A DNA stretch of 12,905 bases from JAJOKI01 sp964412405. Lineage in GTDB: Archaea > Halobacteriota > UBA148 > JAJOKI01. Of this stretch, positions 1 through 6,980 are shown in pieces. Below the pieces are notes generated by a model. The model was not told the origin of the DNA. It did not search any database and saw only the letters and a program-made list of their open reading frames with translations. Every line of letters begins with the position of its first letter. The first letter of the stretch is position 1. A program made the translations under genes and the position numbers. Location: contig CAYPOB010000025.1 in the NCBI GenBank assembly GCA_964412405.1, positions 1 to 12,905 on the forward strand, read 5' to 3'.

Positions 1-45
1 GCCATAAAAATAATGAGGAGATTGGATGAGATGGGAGGGATGTAA
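1..45 (+). CDS. Possible C-terminal tail of a rightward gene (partial)
   Basis: Frame 1 is open from the window edge to a TAA at 43-45 and reads AIKIMRRLDEMGGM, a plausible amphipathic helical C-terminus. The other two rightward frames meet stops within the first 30 bases. If real, this gene converges on purQ with a 26-nt gap. Fourteen codons are too few to name a family, and an open run of this length can occur by chance. Confidence 0.33.
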   Translation, partial: AIKIMRRLDEMGGM

Positions 46-71
46 AGATCGTTGATTCCTGCGCTTAGAGA

Positions 72-899
72 TTAAAATTTTCCCCCGATATATTCCAAGA
101 CTGACTCAAATATCGCCCTGCCGTCCCCCTTTTCTTTATCGGTTCTCGTCCAGTCAGGATGTTGATGGCCAAAAAACACCCTCTCTGGATGCGGCATCAT
201 CCCAAAGACGTTTCCATCTGGATTGCATATCCCTGCAATGTTGTATATAGAACCATTGGGATTCCATGGGTATCCAGCATAGTCTCCTTCTGGGCTTACG
301 TATCGAAAGACGATCTGGTCGTCGTCAATTAGACGTTGCAAATACCGATCCTGTTCCTGCGGTGGAAAGACGATTTTCCCCTCGGCATGTGCAGATGGCA
401 TCAACAGGATATCCTTTTCTAGTATCCTTCTAGTAAAAACACAATTTCCCTTATTTTCGTGTCTCAGAATGGTCGGCCTGCACTCGAATCTCGCCGAGTC
501 GTTGGTCGTCAGACATGCCTCTGGGCAATCGGTCATGATTTCATCAAATGCAGGTAGAAGCCCGAGTTCAACCAGCACCTGAAATCCGTTGCATATACCA
601 CCGATTGGGTAACCAGCCTCAGCGAATTCGGTCAAAGCATCCTTCATGGCGCTTTTCATCCTGGCGGCCAGGATGGCTCCTGCCCTAACGTAATCGCCTG
701 AGGAAAAGCCGCCCGGGATCATCAAGCATTGATAATCGAACAAGTCCCTGCGCCCCGCCTCAGCGACCTCACCAGTCAGCTGCTTCAGATGAACTAACTC
801 GGGCTTTGCACCCAAACGCTTGAACGCAAGATACATCTCCCGCTCGTTGTTCGTTCCCTCTATCCGCAGAATGCAGATATTGATGTCCTCTATATCCAT
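72..899 (-). CDS. purQ: Phosphoribosylformylglycinamidine synthase, glutaminase subunit PurQ
   Basis: PurQ is the class I glutamine amidotransferase of FGAM synthetase. It releases ammonia from glutamine, which PurL uses to convert FGAR to FGAM in cytoplasmic de novo purine synthesis. The 275-aa product shows the triad: nucleophile Cys103 in GGICNGFQ and His237/Glu239 in MMPHPERVFFG. The oxyanion-loop segment MIPGGFSSGDY lies at 60-70. It is longer than the usual bacterial PurQ of roughly 225 aa, as expected for archaeal forms. The ATG at 899 is 6 nt past the purL stop and has GGTGA at 906-910, so translation is probably coupled to purL. It is the last gene of the purS-purL-purQ operon. Identity is near certain because all three subunits are adjacent. 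Confidence 0.97.
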   Translation of the reverse strand: MDIEDINICILRIEGTNNEREMYLAFKRLGAKPELVHLKQLTGEVAEAGRRDLFDYQCLMIPGGFSSGDYVRAGAILAARMKSAMKDALTEFAEAGYPIGGICNGFQVLVELGLLPAFDEIMTDCPEACLTTNDSARFECRPTILRHENKGNCVFTRRILEKDILLMPSAHAEGKIVFPPQEQDRYLQRLIDDDQIVFRYVSPEGDYAGYPWNPNGSIYNIAGICNPDGNVFGMMPHPERVFFGHQHPDWTRTDKEKGDGRAIFESVLEYIGGKF

Positions 900-905
900 G
901 ATTTT

Positions 906-3236
906 TCACCCCATATGCTCGTAAATCGGCCTTTGCCAGACGCTTCGCATATCATCTACTGACAAATCGACTAACTCCTTATCATCCGCTATTAATAGCT
1001 CGTTTCCTCCGACTACCCCAATTTCGAAAAGTGGGAGGTCCTTGAATGTTTTTTCAAACTCGCCCGCCATGCCGCATTTCACCTCAACGACCCACCGCGT
1101 ATTCGATTCGGAGAACAATTTATAATCGCTTCTCAAATTTGTAATTTCGCTGATGTCTACATTTGCCCCGATGTCTCCACCCATCATCATCTCGGCCAGG
1201 CATACTGCAATTCCGCCTTCAGAGACATCATGACAGGACAATACGAGACCATTGTGAATCACAGACAGAAGGGCATTCATGCGTTTTTTCAAAGCACTCG
1301 GGTCAACCCTCGGAACGACCATTGCAGTGGTCTGCATGAGTTTGGAGTACGCTGAGCCGCCGAGTTCCCTATGGGTTTTTCCAATAAGATATATCGAATT
1401 TCCGGCCCCCTTTAAATCGGTTGTGACACATTGTCTGATGTCGGGCACGATGCCCACGCCGAGAACTGTCGGAGTTGGTGCTATGGTCCCGGTAGGAGCC
1501 TCGTTATAAAGGCTGACATTTCCCGATACGAATGGGATGGATAGGGCTTTTGCTACGAATCCAAGACCTCTTGCCGCCTCGTACAATTCGCCCAGCCTTT
1601 CTGGCTTATCAGGGTTCCCAAAATTCAAGCAGTCTGCAAACGAGTGCGGTATCGCGCCGACGGCGGTCAAGTTTCTGCACACCTCATCGATAGCAGACGC
1701 TGAGCCCCAGTATGGGTCTATCTTGGTGTACAGGGGGTTTACATCTGCGCTGAGCGCCAACCCTCTGTACGACGTTTCCAGCGGCTTTATGACGGCAGCG
1801 TCTCCATGAGTTTGCCGTCCAATGATGCCCTGCATTGGTTTCAGGACCGTGGATGCCCGCACCTCATGATCGTATTGCCGGATTATCCATTCCTTGCTCG
1901 CGATGCAGGGCGATGATAACAAATTCAATAAGACATGGTCGTAGTCTTGTGGTTCCCTGAATAATTTATCCTCCTGCTTTACCCTTTCCACTTTTTTAGT
2001 CCTGTACGATTTACAGTAGGTCGGCCCATCTATAAGAAATTCCAAGTCCATCTCGAAGATTTTCTCGTCTTGATAAAAAAGCCTCAGCGTCTTTTCGGGC
2101 ACGACCACCCCCATGACAGTTGCGAGAATGTCCCAGTCCTCGAAGATTTTTAATACTTCCTCAAGATTTTTCGGATCGACCGCCAGCATCATGCGTTCCT
2201 GTGATTCCGAGACCCAGATCTCCCACGGTGCCAGTCCTTCTTCCTTGAGTGGAACCCTATCCAACTGGATGTTGGCACCACAACCGCCTGCCACCGCCAT
2301 CTCGCCGATAACACAGGACAGTCCGCCGCCGCCGAGGTCCTTCATCCCATTCAACAATCCCCGCTCGTTCGCCTCCAAACAGGCATGGATCAGCGGCTCC
2401 TTCGTGATCGGATCTCCAAGCTGAACCGCCCCCTTTGATACCTCTTCTGACGTTTCAGTCAATTCCATAGACGCAAACGTAACACCATGTATTCCATCTC
2501 TTCCCGTCCTTCCACCCACCAGTACGAAAACATCTCCTAGTCTTTTGACCCTGCTTCTGATGATGTGTTTTTTCTTCGCGATGCCGACACAGCCGACATT
2601 CACCAGACAATTTCCAATATAACCATCGTCGAAAGCCACCATCCCCGTAGTCGTCGGGATGCCGATTCTATTTCCGTAATCTCTGATGCCAGCCACCACT
2701 CCTGAAAATAGATAGGTGGGGTGTTTGATGCCCTTCGGAAGCTTTTGGTGCGGAAGGTCCAGTGGCCCAAAGAACAGCGAATCGGCCAACGCAATGGGCT
2801 GCGCTCCCATGCAAACCACATCCCTCACGATTCCGCCGATTCCCGTCGCAGCACCGCCATACGGCTCTATCGCCGATGGATGGTTGTGCGATTCCAGTGC
2901 GACCACATATGCATGCTCGTCATCGAACTCGACGACGCCCGCATCCTCTCCCAGGAGGAGATTTTGCGGCGCATCTATGTCGAAGACGAATTGCTTCAAA
3001 ATTGATTTCGAGCTCTTATAGCAGCAATGTTCCGACCATGCCTGGCCCAATGACTGAAGTTCTATATCGGTCGGATTTCTGTTTTTTTCAGCGAAGTATT
3101 CCCGTATTCGCTTCATCTCGCTCAGACTGAGCGCCAACCCCAGTTCCTCGCTTATCTCTTGTAGCTGCCGAACGTTTGCATCCTTTAAATTGACATCATA
3201 CAACTCAAAGGGGAGTGGTCGCCTTGTATGGGGCAT
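906..3236 (-). CDS. purL: Phosphoribosylformylglycinamidine synthase, synthetase subunit PurL (small form)
   Basis: This is the ATP-dependent synthetase subunit that converts FGAR plus ammonia to FGAM, working with PurQ and PurS. At 776 aa it is the short PurL, which needs separate partners, and not the roughly 1,300-aa fused bacterial/eukaryotic form. Visible family signatures include WSEHCCYKS (67-75), ESHNHPSAIEPYGGAATG (115-132), the glycine-rich KDLGGGGLS (299-307), SESQERMM (343-350) and SGNVSLYNE (571-579). Together they mark the two tandem AIRS-type ATP-binding halves. CHDVSEGGIA in the last quarter is the second-half counterpart. The ATG at 3236 follows the purS stop by 4 nt with GGTGA at 3241-3245. 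The frame is intact throughout. Confidence 0.98.
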   Translation of the reverse strand: MPHTRRPLPFELYDVNLKDANVRQLQEISEELGLALSLSEMKRIREYFAEKNRNPTDIELQSLGQAWSEHCCYKSSKSILKQFVFDIDAPQNLLLGEDAGVVEFDDEHAYVVALESHNHPSAIEPYGGAATGIGGIVRDVVCMGAQPIALADSLFFGPLDLPHQKLPKGIKHPTYLFSGVVAGIRDYGNRIGIPTTTGMVAFDDGYIGNCLVNVGCVGIAKKKHIIRSRVKRLGDVFVLVGGRTGRDGIHGVTFASMELTETSEEVSKGAVQLGDPITKEPLIHACLEANERGLLNGMKDLGGGGLSCVIGEMAVAGGCGANIQLDRVPLKEEGLAPWEIWVSESQERMMLAVDPKNLEEVLKIFEDWDILATVMGVVVPEKTLRLFYQDEKIFEMDLEFLIDGPTYCKSYRTKKVERVKQEDKLFREPQDYDHVLLNLLSSPCIASKEWIIRQYDHEVRASTVLKPMQGIIGRQTHGDAAVIKPLETSYRGLALSADVNPLYTKIDPYWGSASAIDEVCRNLTAVGAIPHSFADCLNFGNPDKPERLGELYEAARGLGFVAKALSIPFVSGNVSLYNEAPTGTIAPTPTVLGVGIVPDIRQCVTTDLKGAGNSIYLIGKTHRELGGSAYSKLMQTTAMVVPRVDPSALKKRMNALLSVIHNGLVLSCHDVSEGGIAVCLAEMMMGGDIGANVDISEITNLRSDYKLFSESNTRWVVEVKCGMAGEFEKTFKDLPLFEIGVVGGNELLIADDKELVDLSVDDMRSVWQRPIYEHMG

Positions 3237-3240
3237 GGCA

Positions 3241-3480
3241 TCACCCTATCTCTATCGTGTAGTTCTGGATAACTGGATTGGCAAGAAGCTTTTTGCACAT
3301 TTTCTCAACCTCTGCTCTCGCCTTTTTCTCGTCTTCTATACTCACCACTATCCTGAACATCTTCATTGACCTTACATCTATCACATTGTCAAACCCGAGC
3401 AGATTCAGGGCCTTCTTCGTATTCGCTCCCTCCGGGTCAGCAACTCCCTTTTTTAGACTTATCGTAACATCTACTTCCAT
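3241..3480 (-). CDS. purS: Phosphoribosylformylglycinamidine synthase subunit PurS
   Basis: PurS is the small bridging subunit that holds PurL and PurQ together and helps pass ammonia between them. The 79-aa protein has the expected PurS pattern: an N-terminal strand followed by LKKGVADPEGANTKKALNLL (9-28), then GFDNVIDVRSMKMF, a helix rich in Lys/Glu, and a final strand NYTIEIG. The length is typical of the family. The ATG at 3480 has GGTGA at 3485-3489 with 4-nt spacing. It is the first gene of the operon, and the 258-bp AT-rich gap upstream should hold the operon promoter. Confidence 0.96.
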   Translation of the reverse strand: MEVDVTISLKKGVADPEGANTKKALNLLGFDNVIDVRSMKMFRIVVSIEDEKKARAEVEKMCKKLLANPVIQNYTIEIG

Positions 3481-3484
3481 GCTA

Positions 3485-3489
3485 TCACC
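3485..3489 (-). promoter_or_regulatory. purS ribosome binding site (GGTGA)
   Basis: GGTGA lies 4 nt before the purS ATG. The same pentamer precedes purL (3241-3245) and purQ (906-910). In those two cases its TGA is the stop codon of the upstream gene, so the ribosome site and the stop are one element. This fixes all three starts and suggests coupled translation of subunits needed in set proportions. Confidence 0.75.
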
Positions 3490-3498
3490 ATCTTGAGG

Positions 3499-3526
3499 AT
3501 ACTTTGGTCATCTAGCCAAATACTTT
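3499..3526. repeat. Small direct and inverted repeats in the purS leader
   Basis: ATACTTT occurs at 3499-3505 and 3520-3526, spaced 21 bp (two helical turns). Between and overlapping them is a 5-bp inverted repeat, TTTGG (3503-3507) and CCAAA (3516-3520). The position between the nearer TATA-like box and the purS ribosome site would suit a repressor site or a small leader hairpin. Both elements are short. Confidence 0.3.
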
Positions 3527-3539
3527 CACTCCTCACTCT

Positions 3540-3588
3540 CATATAATTCATATACTACACAAACATTTAGAGGTATCTACATATAATT
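3540..3588 (-). promoter_or_regulatory. Candidate tandem TATA boxes for purSLQ
   Basis: On the minus strand AATTATATG occurs twice, at 3580-3588 and 3540-3548, exactly 40 bp apart. Each resembles an archaeal TATA box. They would start transcripts near 3558 and 3518, giving leaders of roughly 80 and 40 nt before purS. Both lie in the AT-rich gap, so the match could be partly compositional. The rest of the 258-bp gap shows no convincing gene. Confidence 0.4.
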
Positions 3589-3689
3589 TGGTGGGACCAT
3601 GAATTAGAAGATGAAAAAAAAAGAGCATTGAAGAAGCAATAGAAAATTGAATATAAGAAATACCATAGGTAAATAACATGGAACCAGTT

Positions 3690-3702
3690 AAAGATATATA
3701 TG
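3690..3702 (+). promoter_or_regulatory. Candidate TATA box for the YwgA/DUF4065-like gene
   Basis: AAAGATATATATG lies about 40 bp before the ATG at 3739. A start site about 25 bp downstream of its centre would fall near 3720, giving a leader of about 20 nt that contains the G-rich stretch GGGGG (3726-3730). Confidence 0.5.
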
Positions 3703-3738
3703 TTATCGGGAGTATGTTTAGTATTGGGGGATTAGTGA

Positions 3739-4251
3739 ATGAATGAGGAAGAGAAGAGAATGTCGGAAAGGAGATTATCGAAATTAGCATCATTCATAAA
3801 GCTCTTAGAAACAAATACCAGATACAAATTTAATATAAATAACTTTAACAGCAGGTTAAAACTCCAGAAGTATGTCTACTTAAGTAATTCGTTTGGATTT
3901 GACTTTGATTATCCTCACTCAATGTATATTAGGGGTCCCTACGCTCCACCGTTAGCTGATGATTACTACAAGCTTCATGAAAATAAGGAGTATTTGAAGC
4001 TGGCTGGTAATGTAGAACTCGGAGCGTCTAAATCTTCCGATTTAGTCGGTAATAGAGGACAATTTATTAAATTAGTTCGAGGCAAAAGTGAGGAATGGCT
4101 TGAAATAGCTTCAACTTTCCTCATGATATGGGAGAGATATAAAGATAAAGAGTTCGCAATTAAAGCGACCAAGGAGACAAAGCCTTGGACTAATAGAGAG
4201 GATATCAAAGAGATAGCAAAAAGATTTGAAGAATTGGGTGTTATTTCCTAA
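3739..4251 (+). CDS. Small YwgA/DUF4065-like protein (tentative family)
   Basis: A 170-aa, charged, probably cytoplasmic helical protein with no signal peptide or membrane span. The most conserved-looking parts are RLKLQKYVYLSNSFG (39-53), MYIRGPYAPPLADDYYKL (62-79), EEWLEIASTFLMIWE (118-132) and ETKPW (146-150). The LQK.VYL and RGPY.P.L.DD.Y blocks recall YwgA-type and DUF4065 (Panacea/SocA/GepA) proteins. Some members of the latter are antitoxins that neutralise unrelated toxins. This link is from memory of motifs and is not certain. The gene is AT-rich (13 of 60 bases G or C at 3781-3840, against 38 of 60 at 2821-2880 in purL), which suggests transfer. It ends 5 nt from the end of the converging PIN gene. 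Start alternatives are 3739 and, behind a purine-rich run, ATG at 3760. Confidence 0.75.
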   Translation: MNEEEKRMSERRLSKLASFIKLLETNTRYKFNINNFNSRLKLQKYVYLSNSFGFDFDYPHSMYIRGPYAPPLADDYYKLHENKEYLKLAGNVELGASKSSDLVGNRGQFIKLVRGKSEEWLEIASTFLMIWERYKDKEFAIKATKETKPWTNREDIKEIAKRFEELGVIS

Positions 4252-4290
4252 GTTTTTTAGCTTTTCTTTTTCCTTCTTTTCTTTCTAATT
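4252..4290 (+). terminator. T-rich tract likely ending the rightward transcript
   Basis: Immediately after the stop at 4249-4251 the plus strand has repeated T runs (GTTTTTTAG, CTTTTCTTTTT, CTTCTTTTCTTTCT). Archaeal RNA polymerase terminates at such T-rich tracts without needing a hairpin. The same bases, read on the minus strand, encode the lysine/arginine-rich tail of the PIN protein, so the tract has two plausible roles. Confidence 0.45.
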
Positions 4291-4772
4291 TCACCGGTAA
4301 TTTGTAATTTCCCCCTTCTTTTCTCCTCCTCCCTCATTCTTTCTTCGCGTTCCATGATTTCTTTGTTTCCTATCAGGTCCCCATCAGTTGTAAATAAACG
4401 GGTGGACTTTGGGTCACAAAGAGCTTGAGCGACTATAAGTGCATCAGTGGGCTTTAAGTGGTTGTTCTTCTCCAAAATATCTGACGCTATCTTCAAACTC
4501 TCTTTGGTTGGGGCAGGGGTTTCAGCTTCTAAGTCTTTAATCACTTTTTCTAATTTGTGGAATGAGTCACCTACTAGCTCTCCTTCCTCTTCTCTTTCGA
4601 TTATCTTGATTATGCCCTCGCCCAAAACTACTTGGGGGATTATTACGGTAACATTGGGATGTTTTCTTTTTAACTTATTTATGATTTCACTTGAATGTCT
4701 TCTTTCATCGTTTTTATTTTTAAGGTAACCAATTATGATGCTGGTATCCAGGTACTCGGTTTGTTTATCCAT
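4257..4772 (-). CDS. PIN-domain ribonuclease, VapC-like
   Basis: A 171-aa protein with the PIN nuclease pattern of spaced acidic residues that bind metal: Asp9 in EYLDTSIIIGYL, Glu52 in VVLGEGIIKI, Asp110 in KPTDALIVAQAL, and Asp130/Asp132 in LFTTDGDL. PIN proteins cleave RNA, often as VapC toxins, though some process rRNA. No VapB-like antitoxin gene lies directly upstream; the only close partner is the converging YwgA/DUF4065-like gene. Residues from about 137 on form an unusual extension, very rich in Glu, Arg and Lys and ending EIRKKRRKKKS, which may contact RNA. The ATG at 4772 lies about 23 bp from a TATA-like box, so the mRNA is probably leaderless. A toxin role is an inference. Confidence 0.85.
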   Translation of the reverse strand: MDKQTEYLDTSIIIGYLKNKNDERRHSSEIINKLKRKHPNVTVIIPQVVLGEGIIKIIEREEEGELVGDSFHKLEKVIKDLEAETPAPTKESLKIASDILEKNNHLKPTDALIVAQALCDPKSTRLFTTDGDLIGNKEIMEREERMREEEKRRGKLQITGEIRKKRRKKKS

Positions 4773-4787
4773 TAGTTTAGAAATGGT

Positions 4788-4803
4788 CTAATATATGTAA
4801 ATA
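4788..4803 (-). promoter_or_regulatory. Candidate TATA box for the PIN gene (leaderless start)
   Basis: On the minus strand TTATTTACATATATTAG is centred near 4795. An archaeal start site about 25 bp downstream falls at or next to the ATG at 4772, so a leaderless transcript is expected. No ribosome site is visible before that ATG, which agrees with this. Confidence 0.5.
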
Positions 4804-4889
4804 AGTTTGCTGGGCTCCGGTAAATCTTTGATTGGTATAATTTGCCCGTTGAAGGCACTTACTATGACAAGACTTATTCATACTGACCT

Positions 4890-4905
4890 GTTGTTCATCA
4901 ACAAC
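4890..4905. repeat. 6-bp inverted repeat GTTGTT-catc-AACAAC
   Basis: A perfect 6+4+6 palindrome lies in the 187-bp AT-rich gap between the cofH stop and the PIN promoter. It could be a hairpin at the end of the cofGH transcript or a protein binding site upstream of the PIN gene. No clear T run follows it on the minus strand. The rest of the gap holds no gene. Confidence 0.4.
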
Positions 4906-4959
4906 CCCTTATTTAGTTAAATTGATTTAGTTTCCGAACTACTGAATATATAGTAACTT

Positions 4960-6027
4960 TTAATAAATTAACTCGTACAACGTAGTCCTTCTTCTCGGGA
5001 TGCGCCCTGCGCCGATGATGGTTTCCTCAAACTCCTCGAGCGACATATACTCGCCAGATGTTCCACCGGCAGATTTGGATATATTTTCCTCCATCAGAGT
5101 TCCCCCAAGGTCGTTAACTCCACAGAAAAGTGCCGTCTGCGCCAATCTGCGCCCCAGCTTCACCCAGGATGCCTGGATGTTTTTGATGTGTTGATGTAAT
5201 AGAATTCGAGAGAGGGCATGCACCTCAAGACTCTCGATTTCGGTTGGCCCATGTGCGATTTTGCCCAGACGATTGTTCTTCGCCATGAATGGAAGCGGTA
5301 TGAACTCGGTAAATCCCTGAGTTTTTCGCTGCAGGTCCCTTATCAAAAGAAGGTGGTTTATTCTATCCTCTTTTGTTTCAATGTGCCCATATAACATCGT
5401 AGCAGTCGTTGGGATTCCCATGTGATGTGCAGTGGTGATTACTTCCATCCATTGCGTCGTGGAAATCTTGTGTGGGCAGATTTTTTGGCGGACCCGGTCG
5501 TCGAGGATTTCTGCAGCAGTTCCCGGCATTGAGTCCAGTCCACTGCGCTTTAGCGCCACCAGAGCGGCAGATATGTTCATGTCAGAATTATCGGCCGCGT
5601 GGTACACCTCCATTGGTGAAAGGGCATGTACATGCACCCGAAATTGTGATTTTATACATTCCAGCATCTCGCAGTAGTAATCCAGCGTCGCACCATCGCG
5701 CAGACCGCCCTGAACGCATATCTCGGTAGCGCCAGAATCCATCGCCTCTCCGACTTTTTGCAAGATTTGTTCGGTACTGAGAACATATCCAGAATCGCTT
5801 CTAAATGCGCAAAAGGCACAATCGTTTATACACAAATTCGTGAAGTTGATATTACGATTTATGACATAGGTAACGACATCGCCAACTGCCTCTGAACACA
5901 ACTCGTAGGCAGTTTTGAATAGTAATGATGTGTTGCGCATCAAGTACAGCGCATCCTCTTTTATGACTTCACCCGCCTTGGCACGTTCCACGACGTCAGC
6001 ACTTTCTAAATCCATTTTCGTCTGCAT
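4960..6027 (-). CDS. cofH: FO synthase subunit 2 CofH (radical SAM)
   Basis: CofH is a radical SAM enzyme that joins a tyrosine-derived fragment to 5-amino-6-ribitylaminouracil. CofG then closes the product to FO, the deazaflavin chromophore of coenzyme F420. The 355-aa protein has the cluster motif CINDCAFC with Cys66, Cys70 and Cys73. GATEICVQGGLRDG (99-112) and the MPGTAAEILDDRVR segment are typical of the CofH/MqnE/MqnC group. Adjacent cofG and cofC favour CofH over the menaquinone enzymes. In-frame TGA-TAA just upstream rules out an earlier start. The ATG at 6027 (or 6015) lies inside the end of cofG, overlapping it by 32 nt, with GAGGAG about 13 nt before it. The pair is surely co-transcribed. 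Confidence 0.94.
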   Translation of the reverse strand: MQTKMDLESADVVERAKAGEVIKEDALYLMRNTSLLFKTAYELCSEAVGDVVTYVINRNINFTNLCINDCAFCAFRSDSGYVLSTEQILQKVGEAMDSGATEICVQGGLRDGATLDYYCEMLECIKSQFRVHVHALSPMEVYHAADNSDMNISAALVALKRSGLDSMPGTAAEILDDRVRQKICPHKISTTQWMEVITTAHHMGIPTTATMLYGHIETKEDRINHLLLIRDLQRKTQGFTEFIPLPFMAKNNRLGKIAHGPTEIESLEVHALSRILLHQHIKNIQASWVKLGRRLAQTALFCGVNDLGGTLMEENISKSAGGTSGEYMSLEEFEETIIGAGRIPRRRTTLYELIY

Positions 6028-6973
6028 ATTTGCTTATCAACTCCTCTGTTTCGGTGCCATACCATTTTTTTAGCACAAAGCGCGGGTAAACTGGCAGGCG
6101 TTCCCTAAAGTGCACAGATGATCCAAATGCCTCCGGCGCTTGCCATTCGTTGTCAGGATTGATGTAATCAATCGTTACTGGGGATATGCCACCAAGGTCG
6201 GATGCCCCATATGGAACTGATAAATGCGGCGGCATGAGATTTGGCGGCACCTGTATGCTAATTTCTTGCGGCAGAATCTCCCGCGCCGTTGCAATCGTCT
6301 GCTGTATATCGTGTATAGTCGGCGGGAAATGCTCGGCCATCGGCGTGTTCGGCTTCGGCAGAAAATTCTGGATGATAACTTCCTGGATGTGCCCATATTT
6401 AGCATGCAATTTTTTAATTGCCAATATAGATTCAATGCGGTCGTTCCACGTTTCACCGATGCCGACGAGGATGCCCGTTGTGAAGGGGATCTTCAATCGC
6501 CCAGCATCCTCGACGGATTTAAGGCGCACTGCAGGGACCTTGTCTGGGCTGTCGCGATGCGCTTTCACCCCCTCAACCGTCTCCACCATCAAACCCATGC
6601 TGGCATTCAGGGGTTTTAATTTTTTGAGATCTGCATAACTGATTACGCCCGCATTTGTATGCGGGAGAAGGCCATGCCCGATCGCCATCTGGCACAGTTC
6701 CTCCACATAATCGATAGTGTCATGATGATTCGGTTGGCCAAACGTAAATAACGCTTCGGTACAGCCGCTGGAAATGCCCCTCCTCAGCACTTCGTCAACC
6801 TGCTCAGGTGTCATCAGAAATGCCTCGGGATGGGTGACATCACGCCCAAAACCACAATAATGGCATTTATTTCTGCAGATGTTGGTGACTGGAATGAAAA
6901 CGTTTTTAGAGAAGGTGACGTAATCAGCAATCATCACATCCACATATGAGGAGGGTTTAATAAGCATATCCAT
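5996..6973 (-). CDS. cofG: FO synthase subunit 1 CofG (radical SAM)
   Basis: CofG carries out the second radical step of FO synthesis, forming the deazaflavin ring from the CofH product. With the ATG at 6973 the protein has 325 aa and the cluster motif CRNKCHYC (Cys33, Cys37, Cys40), followed by GFGRDV. Other family blocks are EALFTFGQPNH, PHTNAGVIS, FTTGILVGIGE and VIIQNFLPKPNTPM. The reading frame stays open far upstream, but those residues are the antisense of cofC and do not look like CofG. The ATG at 6973 is about 29 bp from a TATA-like TTTTAAA (6999-7005), so a leaderless start fits. ATG at 6967 or 6934 is also possible. It is first in the cofG-cofH unit and divergent from cofC. Confidence 0.93.
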   Translation of the reverse strand: MDMLIKPSSYVDVMIADYVTFSKNVFIPVTNICRNKCHYCGFGRDVTHPEAFLMTPEQVDEVLRRGISSGCTEALFTFGQPNHHDTIDYVEELCQMAIGHGLLPHTNAGVISYADLKKLKPLNASMGLMVETVEGVKAHRDSPDKVPAVRLKSVEDAGRLKIPFTTGILVGIGETWNDRIESILAIKKLHAKYGHIQEVIIQNFLPKPNTPMAEHFPPTIHDIQQTIATAREILPQEISIQVPPNLMPPHLSVPYGASDLGGISPVTIDYINPDNEWQAPEAFGSSVHFRERLPVYPRFVLKKWYGTETEELISKYADENGFRKC

Positions 6974-6980
6974 GGTCGAT

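Noticed and set aside
3575..3640. Short rightward frame reading WWDHELEDEKKRALKKQ, possible gene relic
   Set aside because: Only about 22 codons between stops in low-complexity A-rich sequence; no second fragment supports a broken gene.
3548..3793. An 81-codon leftward open frame upstream of purS
   Set aside because: It overlaps the start of the YwgA-like gene in antisense, contains AT-driven Ile/Phe/Ser runs, and lacks a ribosome site or family resemblance.
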